Both the position numbers and the translations under genes were made by a program. The notes beneath the pieces were generated by a model that saw only the letters and a list, made by a program, of their open reading frames with translations, ran no database searches and was not told the DNA's origin. 32,433 nucleotides of DNA, from NCBI GenBank assembly GCA_045649545.1, contig JAZRQE010000048.1, positions 1 through 32,433 on the forward strand. The letters run 5' to 3'. How positions within the stretch are numbered: the first letter of the stretch is position 1; each line of letters opens with the position of its first letter. Origin of the DNA: UMGS172 sp045649545 (GTDB taxonomy: Bacteria; Bacillota; Clostridia; Oscillospirales; Acutalibacteraceae). This document shows positions 1 to 8,794 of this stretch, piece after piece.

Positions 1-773
1 AAAGGCTGTGCTACCGGCATTTTTTGTTCACAGTAGGTGTCAACAAGTGTACAAGGCTCGCTGAATTCAGAACGATGAATTTCGGGAATTTCGTTAGCCT
101 TAATTTTTTGGTCAACCATTTCTAAAACCTTTTCGGTATCAAAGTTTCCTGAAAGGCAAAGGAACATATTTGAGGGGTTATAGAAGGTGCGGTAGCAGTC
201 ATAAAGAGTTTTGTCGGTGATTTCGGCAATAGACTCTACCGTGCCGGCAATCTCAATCTTTACGGGGTGGTTGTGGTACATAATTCGTAAGAGGTTAAAT
301 AATACACGCCAACCGGGGACGTCCTCATACATTCTGATTTCCTGACCGATAATTCCCTGTTCTTTTTGTACGGTTTCAGGGGTAAAATAGGGCGAACTGA
401 CAAAGCCCAAAAGAATATCAAGATTTTCGTAAAACCTCTCCGAACAACTGAACAGGTAGCAGGTGCGGTCAAAAGAGGTGTATGCATTTGCCGAAGCACC
501 GGTTACGGCGTATTTCTGGAAAGCATCGCCGTCCTCACCCTCAAAAAGTTTGTGTTCCAAAAAGTGAGCAATACCCTCGGGAACGGCTTGCATCGGTTTA
601 TCACCCAAAGCAAATTCGGTGTCAACCGAGCCGTAGTGAGTGCCGAAAATAGCGTAGTTTACGTTAAAATCAGGCTTTTCGGCAATGAAAATTTTAAGTC
701 CGGAGGAATGAACGGCTTTAATGCAGGATTCATTTGCGGTTTCACAGTATATTTTTTCAATAGTAAAACTCAT
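1..773 (-). CDS. ymfH: M16-family zinc peptidase YmfH (EF-P modification-associated), partial
   Basis: This is the N-terminal 257 residues of an M16 (insulinase/pitrilysin-like) peptidase; the rest lies beyond the left edge. My translation shows the inverted zinc motif HxxEH as HFLEH (H70, E73, H74), so this is the catalytic partner of the pair. The start is ATG at 773. It overlaps the stop of the upstream gene by one base (TAATG), which implies translational coupling. The closest families I recognise are B. subtilis YmfH and YmfF (also written YfmH/YfmF in databases), which are named for association with 5-aminopentanol modification of elongation factor P. Their actual substrate is not settled. 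The order ymfF-ymfH, with one active and one inactive subunit, is the usual arrangement. Family assignment is firm from the motif and pairing; the EF-P link is inherited from the family name only. Confidence 0.88.
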   Translation of the reverse strand, partial: MSFTIEKIYCETANESCIKAVHSSGLKIFIAEKPDFNVNYAIFGTHYGSVDTEFALGDKPMQAVPEGIAHFLEHKLFEGEDGDAFQKYAVTGASANAYTSFDRTCYLFSCSERFYENLDILLGFVSSPYFTPETVQKEQGIIGQEIRMYEDVPGWRVLFNLLRIMYHNHPVKIEIAGTVESIAEITDKTLYDCYRTFYNPSNMFLCLSGNFDTEKVLEMVDQKIKANEIPEIHRSEFSEPCTLVDTYCEQKMPVAQP

Positions 774-2047
774 TATTCTTCCTCCTTTTTGGTACCGTCG
801 GGTCTTAGAGTATAAACCGTATCAAGTATAAATTTTTGGGCGGCATTTTTAACGTCTTCAGCGGTAATGTTTTTTATAAGCTCACAAATTTCACTGGGTG
901 TTGCAGGATTTTCCTCCAGTGAGCGTGCGGCATACCAGTGCATAAGCGAGTTTTGGTCGGACTCAACCGAGTTTATCGAATCACACAATGATAGTTTTGA
1001 AGAGTTAAGGTCTTTTTCAGTGAAATTGCCGTTTTTCATATCTTCGAGTTGGGCTAAAATTGCCTTTTCGGCAGAGTCAATGTTGCCGTCCTCAACTCCG
1101 CTGTCAACGATAATCAAACCTTTTCTTCGCACCGCACGGGCAGCACAGTAGTAGCAAAGGCTCATTTTTTCACGCACGTTGCAGAAGAGTTTTGAGTACG
1201 GACCGCCTCCAAAAATATCGCACATAACTAAAGTGGCGACGGTTTCGCGGTCGCTTCCCGCGACACTAGAACGGAAGCCTAAAACAAGTTTGCCTTGCTT
1301 TACCGTCATTGTTTCGGTTACACGCTTAACCTCACCGGCAGGAAGAACGATGTCAGAATTAAGACCGTGAAATTCTCGTGATGATTTTTCTAAAGATTCT
1401 GTCAAGCGTTCACAAAAACCGTCAGGCTCTTTATCACCAATAACCTGCACCGAAATAAAGGCAGCGTTAATAAGCCTTTTTAAAGCGGCATTGACGTCGT
1501 CGGCAGTAAGTGACGAGGTTTCTTCAACGCTGCCCTCGGTAGCAAGACCGTAAGGCTCATTTTGGCACATAATTTCTTCTAATCTGTTGCGGGCGTAAAT
1601 GCGTTTTTCGTTTATTTTGCCTGCGATTGCCTCGCACTGCAGACGCTTTTCACGTTCTATGGCGTCAGCAGGGTAAGATTTGCCCGATAAAAAGCGGCTG
1701 AAAATCATATCGCAAATAAGGTCGGCGGCTTCACAGACTGTCTGTTCGCCGTTTAAGGAATATTTGTCGTCATTCACGGCAACAACCAAACGAAGCTCCT
1801 GACAGTCACCGGTTTTGGAAATCCATGCAGTGACCTTTGCACCGTAAAGGGATGCTAATTTGCGGTTAAAAGCATAAGTGTCGGGTAACTGCAAAGTTCC
1901 GCTTTTCATAAGTCTTAATGCCAAAGCGTTGGCGGCGGCATCTTTGGTCAGCGGCAAATAAAAACCGACCGAAATCAGTGTTGTTTTGAAACGGGATGTT
2001 TTAATAAAGGAATAGGACACACCGTTTTTCTCTTTGTTAAAAGACAT
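773..2047 (-). CDS. ymfF: Inactive M16-family peptidase subunit YmfF
   Basis: This 424-residue M16-fold protein lacks the HxxEH zinc motif where the N-terminal domain should have it (around residues 35-50, ANALALRLMKSG). It is therefore the non-catalytic subunit expected to pair with the downstream YmfH. Length and domain layout (two M16 halves) match the YmfF family. The start is ATG at 2047, with GGAGAAA as a good ribosome binding site a few bases upstream. It ends TAATG into ymfH. No promoter is obvious in the 70 bases upstream; instead a strong hairpin terminator sits between it and the lipoprotein gene. Transcription is therefore by read-through or from a promoter I cannot see. The lost zinc site is normal for this subunit and not a sign of a pseudogene. 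Confidence 0.87.
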   Translation of the reverse strand: MSFNKEKNGVSYSFIKTSRFKTTLISVGFYLPLTKDAAANALALRLMKSGTLQLPDTYAFNRKLASLYGAKVTAWISKTGDCQELRLVVAVNDDKYSLNGEQTVCEAADLICDMIFSRFLSGKSYPADAIEREKRLQCEAIAGKINEKRIYARNRLEEIMCQNEPYGLATEGSVEETSSLTADDVNAALKRLINAAFISVQVIGDKEPDGFCERLTESLEKSSREFHGLNSDIVLPAGEVKRVTETMTVKQGKLVLGFRSSVAGSDRETVATLVMCDIFGGGPYSKLFCNVREKMSLCYYCAARAVRRKGLIIVDSGVEDGNIDSAEKAILAQLEDMKNGNFTEKDLNSSKLSLCDSINSVESDQNSLMHWYAARSLEENPATPSEICELIKNITAEDVKNAAQKFILDTVYTLRPDGTKKEEE

Positions 2048-2071
2048 ATTTTTCTCCTTTTCGTCAAATGG

Positions 2072-2110
2072 TGAAAAAATGCCTGCCGTAAGTGTTTTTC
2101 ACGGCAGGCA
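2072..2110 (-). terminator. Rho-independent terminator after the lipoprotein gene
   Basis: A perfect 9-bp stem (GCCTGCCGT / ACGGCAGGC, arms 2081-2089 and 2101-2109) is followed on the minus strand by ATTTTTTC. It lies just after the lipoprotein stop codon and 34 bases before the ymfF start. It should therefore strongly reduce, but may not abolish, transcription into ymfFH. Confidence 0.88.
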
Positions 2111-2118
2111 CATGCTAA

Positions 2119-3438
2119 TTATTTTGAAGATGCAAATACGATATCGTCAACACCGAAAGGCTTGGTGGCATAGGTGTCTTCCTTGAGTGCTAATTTGTTG
2201 CCGTATTCGTTAAGCGAAGCGTTAAACTCATCCGATTTTAAGGAATAGGTAACGGTACTGCGAAGTGAATCGAACCAATAATCCTCATAAAGTTTATCGG
2301 TCATATCACGGCGTACTACAAGCATATACTGTGAGTTTTCCTTATCCTCTAAAACAACGGCGTTGCCGATTGTCTGCTTTAAAATTTCGCTGAACATTGC
2401 GGATTCGTAAGAGGTTTTGTCCGAGCCGTAAATAGCAACGTATTCTGCCGGCTTGTAACCCTCGTCCTCACCCGAAGAAGTAGTAGATGAGGTAGTAGAA
2501 GATGCTGTGGAAGAGGTAGTTGACGAGGTGGTATTTGAGGTAGTGCCTGACGAGGCGTTGGAAGAGGTTGTGCCGGAGGTTGCAGAGCTTGAGTAGTTGT
2601 TAGCGGTTTTGTTCTCTTCCTCTATACGCTTTTGTTCTTCCTTATAAATATCCTCGAATTTTTCACCTTTATTCAAACGCTCGGCATATTTGTCTGCCAA
2701 AGCTTTAATTTCTTTGAGTTTAGCATCCGAAAACTCTTTGTCGGTGCTGTCCTTTTTAGAGAAGGTAATAACATCTGCAATGGTGTAATTTGCAACCATA
2801 TCCTTTACAATGTCATCTTTTGCAACTTCTTTTTCACCTTTTTCGCCGTAAAGGTGGGTGAAGTAGAAGTCGTACGCTGCTTCGTAAAGATAATACTTTT
2901 CATAAGTTGCGTAAGCAACGCCGTTTTTCTCCATATATGTGTATGCAGGAGTAAACAACGAAGACGGGTCATAACCCATACTGGTGTAATAGTTATAGTA
3001 GTATACACTGCAACCGTAGTACCACTGGCAGAAAGCTTCGTTTTGTGCATTCAAAATAGCATCGTCATCTAACTTAAGGTTCTTTTCTTTCATGAAAGCA
3101 TCAAGTGTTGCATACTGCTTTAAAAGTTTGACAGCCTCATCACGTACAAAAGATTTATAAGCATATTTGCCTTGAGGGTCAACATCACCGGCATCATTGA
3201 ACTTGTAGGTGGTATAGTCAACCTTTTTCACTTCAATTTTATTGTCGCTGATATAGGTGTCAATCGAACTTCTTGCAGTTGCAGCCGAAATATAAAGCAC
3301 ACAGCTATACATAGCAGAAGTAAACTTCGATTCACCGATAGTGAAAGCTGTCTCGTTCTTTTTGTGACAGCCGGTGAATGTGCCGAACAGCATCACAATT
3401 GCCAAGATAAGACACAAAAGTCTTGCGAGTTTTTTCAT
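2119..3438 (-). CDS. Lipoprotein, probable degenerate SurA/PrsA-like parvulin foldase
   Basis: The 439-residue protein starts with a lipoprotein signal peptide: two lysines, a hydrophobic core and lipobox FTGC with Cys24. Export and lipid anchoring on the outer face of the membrane are therefore likely. Residues about 30-230 are helical and SurA-N-like. From about 220, the pattern ADVITF, then a long helix, then (after an insertion) a segment ending in YMLVVRRD resembles the strand-helix-strand order of a parvulin prolyl isomerase. This core is interrupted at about 283-330 by a Ser/Thr-rich low-complexity stretch built of TTSS/SSTT units. The start ATG has AGGAGT upstream. It has its own promoter (3543-3571) and terminator. 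The lipoprotein call is firm; the foldase role is inference from layout, and a plain hypothetical lipoprotein is the alternative. Confidence 0.8.
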   Translation of the reverse strand: MKKLARLLCLILAIVMLFGTFTGCHKKNETAFTIGESKFTSAMYSCVLYISAATARSSIDTYISDNKIEVKKVDYTTYKFNDAGDVDPQGKYAYKSFVRDEAVKLLKQYATLDAFMKEKNLKLDDDAILNAQNEAFCQWYYGCSVYYYNYYTSMGYDPSSLFTPAYTYMEKNGVAYATYEKYYLYEAAYDFYFTHLYGEKGEKEVAKDDIVKDMVANYTIADVITFSKKDSTDKEFSDAKLKEIKALADKYAERLNKGEKFEDIYKEEQKRIEEENKTANNYSSSATSGTTSSNASSGTTSNTTSSTTSSTASSTTSSTTSSGEDEGYKPAEYVAIYGSDKTSYESAMFSEILKQTIGNAVVLEDKENSQYMLVVRRDMTDKLYEDYWFDSLRSTVTYSLKSDEFNASLNEYGNKLALKEDTYATKPFGVDDIVFASSK

Positions 3439-3542
3439 TTTCAGTACTCCTGTTCTTTCCGTTTATAAAAAAGCAAAAACAAAACGGAAAACTTAAATTT
3501 TATTTTAGAGATGCAATTTAAAATGCATCATATACATTAGAC

Positions 3543-3571
3543 AGTATATATTATATACCTTAAAAAGTCCA
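3543..3571 (-). promoter_or_regulatory. Sigma-A promoter of the lipoprotein gene
   Basis: On the minus strand, TGGACT (3566-3571) and TATACT (3543-3548) are separated by 17 bp. It lies between the mfd stop and the lipoprotein start and leaves a leader of about 100 nt. That leader contains a small inverted repeat (GATGCA/TGCATC, 3510-3529) with no clear role. Confidence 0.65.
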
Positions 3572-3618
3572 GTGTTTTTTCACAGTCTTTGTGACGTATT
3601 TGTAAATAATTTCGTATT

Positions 3619-6600
3619 TTAGGGTTGCATTACATTTAAGACCTCTTTCAAGGTGTCCAATACACTTTGTTTAGGCTCGGGTCTTACCGAAACATAAGGT
3701 CTTTTACCTGCACTGAACATTACCCGACGCTTTATTTTTGAGGTTAAAAGTTTAGATATTTCCTCGGTCAAGTTAGCACAGTAAAGCAACAGCCTGCCGT
3801 CCTGCTCGGATATTTCTGTTATTCCTATAGAAGCAGCCTTATTTTTCAGGAATGCGATATTTATCAAATCGGTTACTGCTTTTGGTGGTTCTCCGTAGCG
3901 GTCGATAAGCTCGTCTGTAACGTCTAAAAGGTCAGAGTCGGTCTTGATTGCCGCAATTCTGCGGTATGCCGACAAACGTTGAGATAGTGACGAGATATAT
4001 TTTTCGGGGATATGAGCACTCATTCTTATATCCACAACACATTCAAGTTCAGGCTCGGCGGTTTCGCCCTTTTCCTCGGCTATTGCATTGGATAACAGTT
4101 TCAGGTACATATCGTAACCGACAGCCTCCATATGTCCGTGCTGTTCGCCGCCTAAAATGCTGCCTGCACCACGAATCTCAAGGTCACGCATGGCAATGCG
4201 GAAGCCTGAGCCGAACTCGGTAAACTTGCGTATTGCGTCAAGTCTTTTCTGTGAAATCTCGGATAAAGCCTTGCCGGGTGTAAACAAAAGATAGGCGTAA
4301 GCCGTACGGTGACTTCGACCGACGCGACCTCTGATTTGGTGCAACTGTGCTAAACCGAAACGGTCAGAATTTTCAATTATCAGCGTATTGGCGTTGGGTA
4401 CATCAACGCCTGTTTCGATAATAGTTGTGCAGACTAAAATATCAATTTCGTGCTCTAATAAGTCTTTCCAAACGCGGGAAAGCGATTCCTCACTCATTTT
4501 ACCGTGAGCTGTACCGATACGTGCTTGGGGGTGGTCTTTTTGAAGTTTTAAAGCACAGGCGTCAATATCTTCGGTGCGGTTGTGCAGGTAATAAACCTGA
4601 CCGCCTCGGCGTAATTCTCGGCTGATAGCCTCGTTTATTAAACCTTTATCCTGCTCTAAAACATAGGTTTGTACAGGGTGGCGGTTTAAAGGTGCTTCCT
4701 CTATGCTTGACATATCGCGAAGTCCCGACAACGCCATATTAAGCGTACGGGGTATAGGTGTTGCCGAAAGCGTCAACGCGTCAACCTCGGGGTAAAGTTC
4801 CTTTAAACGTTCTTTTTGAGCAACGCCGAAACGCTGCTCCTCGTCAATTATAATAAGACCTAAATCTTTAAACTTGACGTCCTTTGAAATAAGACTGTGG
4901 GTACCTATAATAAGGTCAATGTTACCGACAGAAAGGTTTTTCTTGATTTTCTCCTGCTGTTTTGGGGTTCTGAAACGCGAAAGCATTTCTACCTCAACCG
5001 CCATATTGGAAAAACGCTCTAAAGCGGTGTTGTAGTGTTGCCAGGCAAGGATTGTCGTCGGTACTAAAATTGCACATTGCTTGCCGTCGGCAATACACTT
5101 GAATGCAGCGCGTAAAGCCACCTCGGTTTTGCCAAAGCCGACATCACCGCAAAGCAGTCTATCCATAGGAATGCCGCGTTCCATATCACGCTTTATTTCC
5201 GAAATGCAACGAAGCTGGTCGTCGGTTTCGTCAAACTCGAATCTGCGTTCAAAGTCGGACTGCAAGTCGCCATCCGCACTGAAGCTGAAGCCTTTTTGTT
5301 GCATTCTTTTTGCATATAATGCGGTGAGTTGCTTTGCCATATCTTTGACGGCGTGTTTTACTCTTGCTCTCGTTTTTGACCAATCGTTTGAGCCTAATTT
5401 GTTGAGTTTTACAGTCGTATCCTCGGCAGAGCCAATGTATTTTGATACCATATCAAGGCTGGTTACGGGAACGTAAAGTGCATCTTTTCCGGCGTATGAA
5501 ATTTTGATGTAATCACGTGTCATACCGCGAGTGGTCAACTGTTGTACGCCCTCAAAAATACCGATACCGTGGGTGGCGTGAACAACATAATCACCGCGTC
5601 CTAATTCTTCTAACGAGCCTACGGCAGTGCCTTTGGTAAAGCGACGTTTGCGTTTTTTAATCTCGGCTTTGCCGTGGACAACAACCGATAGCAAGGGCAG
5701 TTCAATGCCACTTGAAAGTACGCCGGTGGTGACAAAAACACCCTCGTCGCCAATACGTGAAGGCTCGGCTTGGAATGTGGCGGCAATACCGTTGTCGCAT
5801 ATCTCCTCGCAAAGGTTAGAAGCGGCACGCTCACTTCCGGCTAAAATTACGGTTAATTTGGCGCGGGCGGCTTTTATATCTTCGCAAAGAGCCGAAACTG
5901 TTCCCGAAAACCCTGAATTTTGCTTGAAATTAAAGTTAACAAGTGCCTTTGGTGGTGTAGAATAAGAGGTTTTTGGAAAACTGTCGCAAAAAATAGTGTT
6001 AGCGGTTTTTAAACGGTCGGCAAATCCTACACTGTCAAGATAAACCGACTTGAAGTTAGGTGGCAGTTGTCCTTCTAATAAAAGTGCTTTAATTTCCTCG
6101 GAATGAAGTTTTAGTGTGCTGTCAATTCTGTCTAAAACGGCGTTGGTATCAAAAACAAAGGTTGCGGTGGGATAGCCGTTGCCGATATAGTCGAAAATTG
6201 TCGAAAACTTATCATAAACATCGCCAATATACGCGTCATAGGCAATAGGTGCCGATGCTTTAAGGCGGTCAATATCTTCTAAAAGCCGTTTTTTCTGCTC
6301 GGCACTGCATTTTTTAGAGTTGGATAGTTTTAAAAGCCTTTCGGCAAACTGTTCACAACTGTCGGGTGAAATTTCACAAACGGGAGTTATTTTTATTGTA
6401 TCAAGTGAGTCGGTGCGGCGTTGGGTATCAACGTCAAAAGTGGCTATACTGTCAACCTCGTCACCGAAAAAGTCAATACGGCAGGGGTTACTTAAATTTG
6501 GTGTAAAAACGTCAATAATACTGCCGCGGCAGGAGAATTGTCCTGCACCCTCAACCTGCTCAGCACGTGTGTAACCGCCGGCAACCAAACGGTTTATTAG

Positions 6601-7062
6601 TTCAGTCTGGTCGTATTCCTGACCTAGCGTTAAAATAAAACTGCGTTCTATCAATTTTTCGGGTGGCAGAGTAACGCTTGTTGCCGCCTCGCTTGATAAA
6701 ACGCACACGTCAAAAGCCCCCTCTAAAAGTTTAGAGAGGGTACCTATTCTTTTGTGTTCATATTCTCTTGAGCGGGAAATATTGCTTTTAAAAACGAAGT
6801 CTCTTGACGGAAAAACCGCAACCGAAAGCCCTAATGCCTCAAGGTCTTCACACACTCGTTCGTTCTCGGCTTCACCTGCGGTGATAATCAGCGGTTTTAT
6901 GCCGTTTTCCACCGCTAAAGCAGTGGCTAAAATCACACGTTGAATGTGTGAAACACCTGTAATGGCTATTGGGTATGTGCGGTTGTTGACGGCTTTTGTT
7001 AAAGCGTCAAAATCATTCGTTTCTTTAAGTTTCCCGATTAAAAAGGGGTACTTAAAACTCAT
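3619..7062 (-). CDS. mfd: Transcription-repair coupling factor Mfd
   Basis: The 1147-residue protein has the full Mfd layout: an N-terminal UvrB-homology region, the RNA polymerase-interaction domain (GRGDYVVHATHGIGIFEG, about residue 490), then RecG-like translocase motors with Walker A GDVGFGKT (about 637) and Walker B IIIDEEQ (about 740). A C-terminal TRCF domain that holds UvrA binding in check follows. Mfd pushes stalled RNA polymerase off damaged DNA and recruits UvrA. Length matches the family (about 1150). The start ATG lies 4 bp after the pth stop, so the two are co-transcribed, the same pth-mfd order as in Bacillus. uvrB is elsewhere in this window (22.2 kb). No clear terminator follows; the next gene has its own promoter. 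Confidence 0.97.
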   Translation of the reverse strand: MSFKYPFLIGKLKETNDFDALTKAVNNRTYPIAITGVSHIQRVILATALAVENGIKPLIITAGEAENERVCEDLEALGLSVAVFPSRDFVFKSNISRSREYEHKRIGTLSKLLEGAFDVCVLSSEAATSVTLPPEKLIERSFILTLGQEYDQTELINRLVAGGYTRAEQVEGAGQFSCRGSIIDVFTPNLSNPCRIDFFGDEVDSIATFDVDTQRRTDSLDTIKITPVCEISPDSCEQFAERLLKLSNSKKCSAEQKKRLLEDIDRLKASAPIAYDAYIGDVYDKFSTIFDYIGNGYPTATFVFDTNAVLDRIDSTLKLHSEEIKALLLEGQLPPNFKSVYLDSVGFADRLKTANTIFCDSFPKTSYSTPPKALVNFNFKQNSGFSGTVSALCEDIKAARAKLTVILAGSERAASNLCEEICDNGIAATFQAEPSRIGDEGVFVTTGVLSSGIELPLLSVVVHGKAEIKKRKRRFTKGTAVGSLEELGRGDYVVHATHGIGIFEGVQQLTTRGMTRDYIKISYAGKDALYVPVTSLDMVSKYIGSAEDTTVKLNKLGSNDWSKTRARVKHAVKDMAKQLTALYAKRMQQKGFSFSADGDLQSDFERRFEFDETDDQLRCISEIKRDMERGIPMDRLLCGDVGFGKTEVALRAAFKCIADGKQCAILVPTTILAWQHYNTALERFSNMAVEVEMLSRFRTPKQQEKIKKNLSVGNIDLIIGTHSLISKDVKFKDLGLIIIDEEQRFGVAQKERLKELYPEVDALTLSATPIPRTLNMALSGLRDMSSIEEAPLNRHPVQTYVLEQDKGLINEAISRELRRGGQVYYLHNRTEDIDACALKLQKDHPQARIGTAHGKMSEESLSRVWKDLLEHEIDILVCTTIIETGVDVPNANTLIIENSDRFGLAQLHQIRGRVGRSHRTAYAYLLFTPGKALSEISQKRLDAIRKFTEFGSGFRIAMRDLEIRGAGSILGGEQHGHMEAVGYDMYLKLLSNAIAEEKGETAEPELECVVDIRMSAHIPEKYISSLSQRLSAYRRIAAIKTDSDLLDVTDELIDRYGEPPKAVTDLINIAFLKNKAASIGITEISEQDGRLLLYCANLTEEISKLLTSKIKRRVMFSAGKRPYVSVRPEPKQSVLDTLKEVLNVMQP

Positions 7063-7066
7063 AAAA

Positions 7067-7657
7067 TTACCTATTATATTTATTCATCGCACGGCTGATA
7101 TCCAGCGTTACAATGGTCTTAACTGCTTCGGCAGCAAAACTTTCGGTTTCGGTGATTTTCACCTTATCCTCGGCACTTGGCTTGCCCAAAACCCAGTCTG
7201 CCAAATCGTAATCGGGGTGTGGCTTTTGACCCATACCGATTTTAACCCTCGGGAAATTATCGCTTCCCAGTAATTCTATTATATCGCGAAGTCCATTATG
7301 ACCGCCGTGACTGCCGTTGGCTCTTATACGAAGACGCCCCACATCCATTGTGACATCATCAGATACTACGAGAAGGCTACTTACGGGGATTTTGTAGAAC
7401 TTCAAAATTTCGCTTACGGCGGCACCTGAATTGTTCATAAAGGTTTGAGGTTTTACGAAAAGCACTTTGTGCCCTTTGATTTCACCGTCGTAAATCAGTG
7501 ATTGAAATTTATTTTTTTTAGGACCGGCATTTAATTCCTTTATAAGACGGTCAACACACCTGAAACCGACATTGTGGCGGGTTTCGTCATACTTCGGTCC
7601 GGGGTTGCCGAGTCCCACTATTACAAATTCATATTTCGGATTACTTTTGAATAACAT
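7067..7657 (-). CDS. pth: Peptidyl-tRNA hydrolase
   Basis: The 196-residue Pth recycles peptidyl-tRNA that drops off the ribosome by cleaving the ester bond. The N-terminal signature VGLGNPGPKYDETRHNVGF contains Asn18 and the catalytic His28 (equivalent to E. coli N10/H20). The later KPQTFMNNSG segment and the aspartate in VVSDDV are also present. It begins about eight residues earlier than most Pth proteins, but no Met lies nearer to the conserved core. It overlaps the end of the upstream membrane-protein gene by 17 bp and is followed after 4 bp by mfd, so it sits inside a three-gene operon. Confidence 0.96.
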   Translation of the reverse strand: MLFKSNPKYEFVIVGLGNPGPKYDETRHNVGFRCVDRLIKELNAGPKKNKFQSLIYDGEIKGHKVLFVKPQTFMNNSGAAVSEILKFYKIPVSSLLVVSDDVTMDVGRLRIRANGSHGGHNGLRDIIELLGSDNFPRVKIGMGQKPHPDYDLADWVLGKPSAEDKVKITETESFAAEAVKTIVTLDISRAMNKYNR

Positions 7658-8414
7658 TTTTAACCTTCTTCATTTTCACAAAAATATTCATAGCATAAAC
7701 GCTTGCCAAAATTGAGTATACCCCGACAAGTCCCAAAATGCCGGCATAGATATATGGAAGCAATTTAGGAACAAACGAAGTCAGTATATATTGCGGGATA
7801 TAACCCGTGATTATCGAATACACAGCACCTGAAAAAATCGCCACTGTAACAAGGCATAATGCAATAAAACAAATAATTGGTACACTCGTTAAGGGTATAT
7901 TCTTACGTTTAGAGGTGACGAGTGTTATCATTATAAGTGATATGCACCAAAACAAAAGCACTAGGACGCTAAAAATCAAACGCATATCAAAATTTGTTCG
8001 ATTGATAATACTGTCTAACGGGTATGGAAGGTCGAGCGTCATAAATCTTAATTTTTGAAAGAAAGGTGCTATAAATTTATTGTCCAAAACCACTTCCCAT
8101 ATTGAAAACGCACATTCAATAAGTAACGGCAAGAGATATGATATTCCTAAAAAAGACAAACCGTAGTTACCGCTTGATTTTTTGGCTTTGTTAAAGGCAA
8201 CAATATGTGCAATGAGCAACAACAAGGCTAACGGTGTCAGCACTACTCCTGCCGAAAAATCGCAAATTGACAGCAAGATAAGGGTTATGAAATTTATTAT
8301 ACCCATACTTAAAAGCAGTCCGCTTTCAGCACTTTTTTTGACCGCTAAAACGGTTGGCGGTAAAAATGTTCCGCTAAAAAAAGAATCTTGTTCCTCGATA
8401 ATTTTTACACCCAT
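7641..8414 (-). CDS. Multi-pass membrane protein of unknown function
   Basis: I do not recognise this 257-residue protein. It has about six hydrophobic segments (roughly residues 33-52, 57-75, 87-107, 145-166, 176-198 and 217-241), a 30-residue polar N-terminus and a basic C-terminal tail (KMKKVKNVIQK). It therefore looks like an integral membrane protein. The start ATG at 8414 has GGGGTG five bases upstream. It is the first gene of the operon, its 3' end overlapping pth by 17 bp, so its expression is tied to pth and mfd. No catalytic motif is visible. The context does not reveal a role. Confidence 0.8.
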   Translation of the reverse strand: MGVKIIEEQDSFFSGTFLPPTVLAVKKSAESGLLLSMGIINFITLILLSICDFSAGVVLTPLALLLLIAHIVAFNKAKKSSGNYGLSFLGISYLLPLLIECAFSIWEVVLDNKFIAPFFQKLRFMTLDLPYPLDSIINRTNFDMRLIFSVLVLLFWCISLIMITLVTSKRKNIPLTSVPIICFIALCLVTVAIFSGAVYSIITGYIPQYILTSFVPKLLPYIYAGILGLVGVYSILASVYAMNIFVKMKKVKNVIQK

Positions 8415-8444
8415 TTTTTCACCCCACTCAAAGTTTCAACCTAC

Positions 8445-8473
8445 ATTATATATGCAAAATAAAAATTAGTCAA
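8445..8473 (-). promoter_or_regulatory. Sigma-A promoter of the membrane protein-pth-mfd operon
   Basis: On the minus strand, TTGACT (8468-8473), a 17-bp spacer and TATAAT (8445-8450), giving a short leader of about 25 nt. It is back-to-back with the thrS promoter; the two -35 boxes are about 30 bp apart. Confidence 0.85.
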
Positions 8474-8504
8474 TCAAAACTCACCATTAAACAACATTTT
8501 CCGC

Positions 8505-8533
8505 TTGACAAAGCCCGATTAAAGTTGTATGAT
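8505..8533 (+). promoter_or_regulatory. Sigma-A promoter of the thrS T-box leader
   Basis: TTGACA (8505-8510), a 17-bp spacer and TATGAT (8528-8533), with the predicted RNA start near 8540. This is close to consensus, as expected where control is exerted later by transcription attenuation. Confidence 0.88.
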
Positions 8534-8539
8534 ACAGTA

Positions 8540-8767
8540 AATAAAGCGTTGATAGGGACAGTAGCGTTTTAATTGACTGTTAAAGAGAGTGCGGTCACCG
8601 GCTGAAAGCCGCATAGAAGTCGAAATTCGTGAAAACCACCCTTGAGTGCAGTCCGGTAACAAGGCTGACGTTTCGCCTGCGTTAAAGGTATGATGAGTTT
8701 TTTAAAGGTGGAACCGCGTAATTTACGCCCTTTAAGTGTTAAGCACTTGAAGGGCTTTTTATTTTTT
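8540..8767 (+). promoter_or_regulatory. Threonine T-box riboswitch leader of thrS
   Basis: The region between the promoter and thrS carries a T-box. The invariant T-box sequence, AAAGGTGGAACCGCG, is at 8704-8718 and is followed by an intrinsic terminator. A stem I region with a GACAGTAG element lies near 8556-8565. In the specifier-loop position, the segment GAAAACCACCCTTGAG (from 8631) offers ACC, a threonine codon, at 8635-8637 followed by the expected purine; ACC at 8638-8640 is the alternative. Uncharged tRNA-Thr should pair with this codon and with the T-box bulge, stabilise the antiterminator and let thrS be transcribed. The T-box and its target are certain; the exact specifier triplet is read by eye. 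Confidence 0.93.
8727..8767 (+). terminator. T-box attenuator terminator
   Basis: A 12-bp stem (GCCCTTTAAGTG 8727-8738 / CACTTGAAGGGC 8744-8755, one T-G wobble) with a 5-nt loop is followed by a long T-rich run to 8767. It competes with the antiterminator formed by the T-box sequence just upstream and is the off-state of thrS. Confidence 0.92.
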
Positions 8768-8794
8768 AAAATTACCTATTAAGGAGAGAAAAAT

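Noticed and set aside
773..2047. YmfF as a decayed peptidase, since it lacks HxxEH
   Set aside because: The frame is fully open and the absence of the zinc motif is normal for this subunit when paired with an active YmfH.
2480..2625. Array of short near-repeats that could be mistaken for a CRISPR or tandem repeat
   Set aside because: They are the degenerate codons of the Ser/Thr-rich linker of the lipoprotein. Repeat units are about 6-12 bases, imperfect and in frame, with no spacers.
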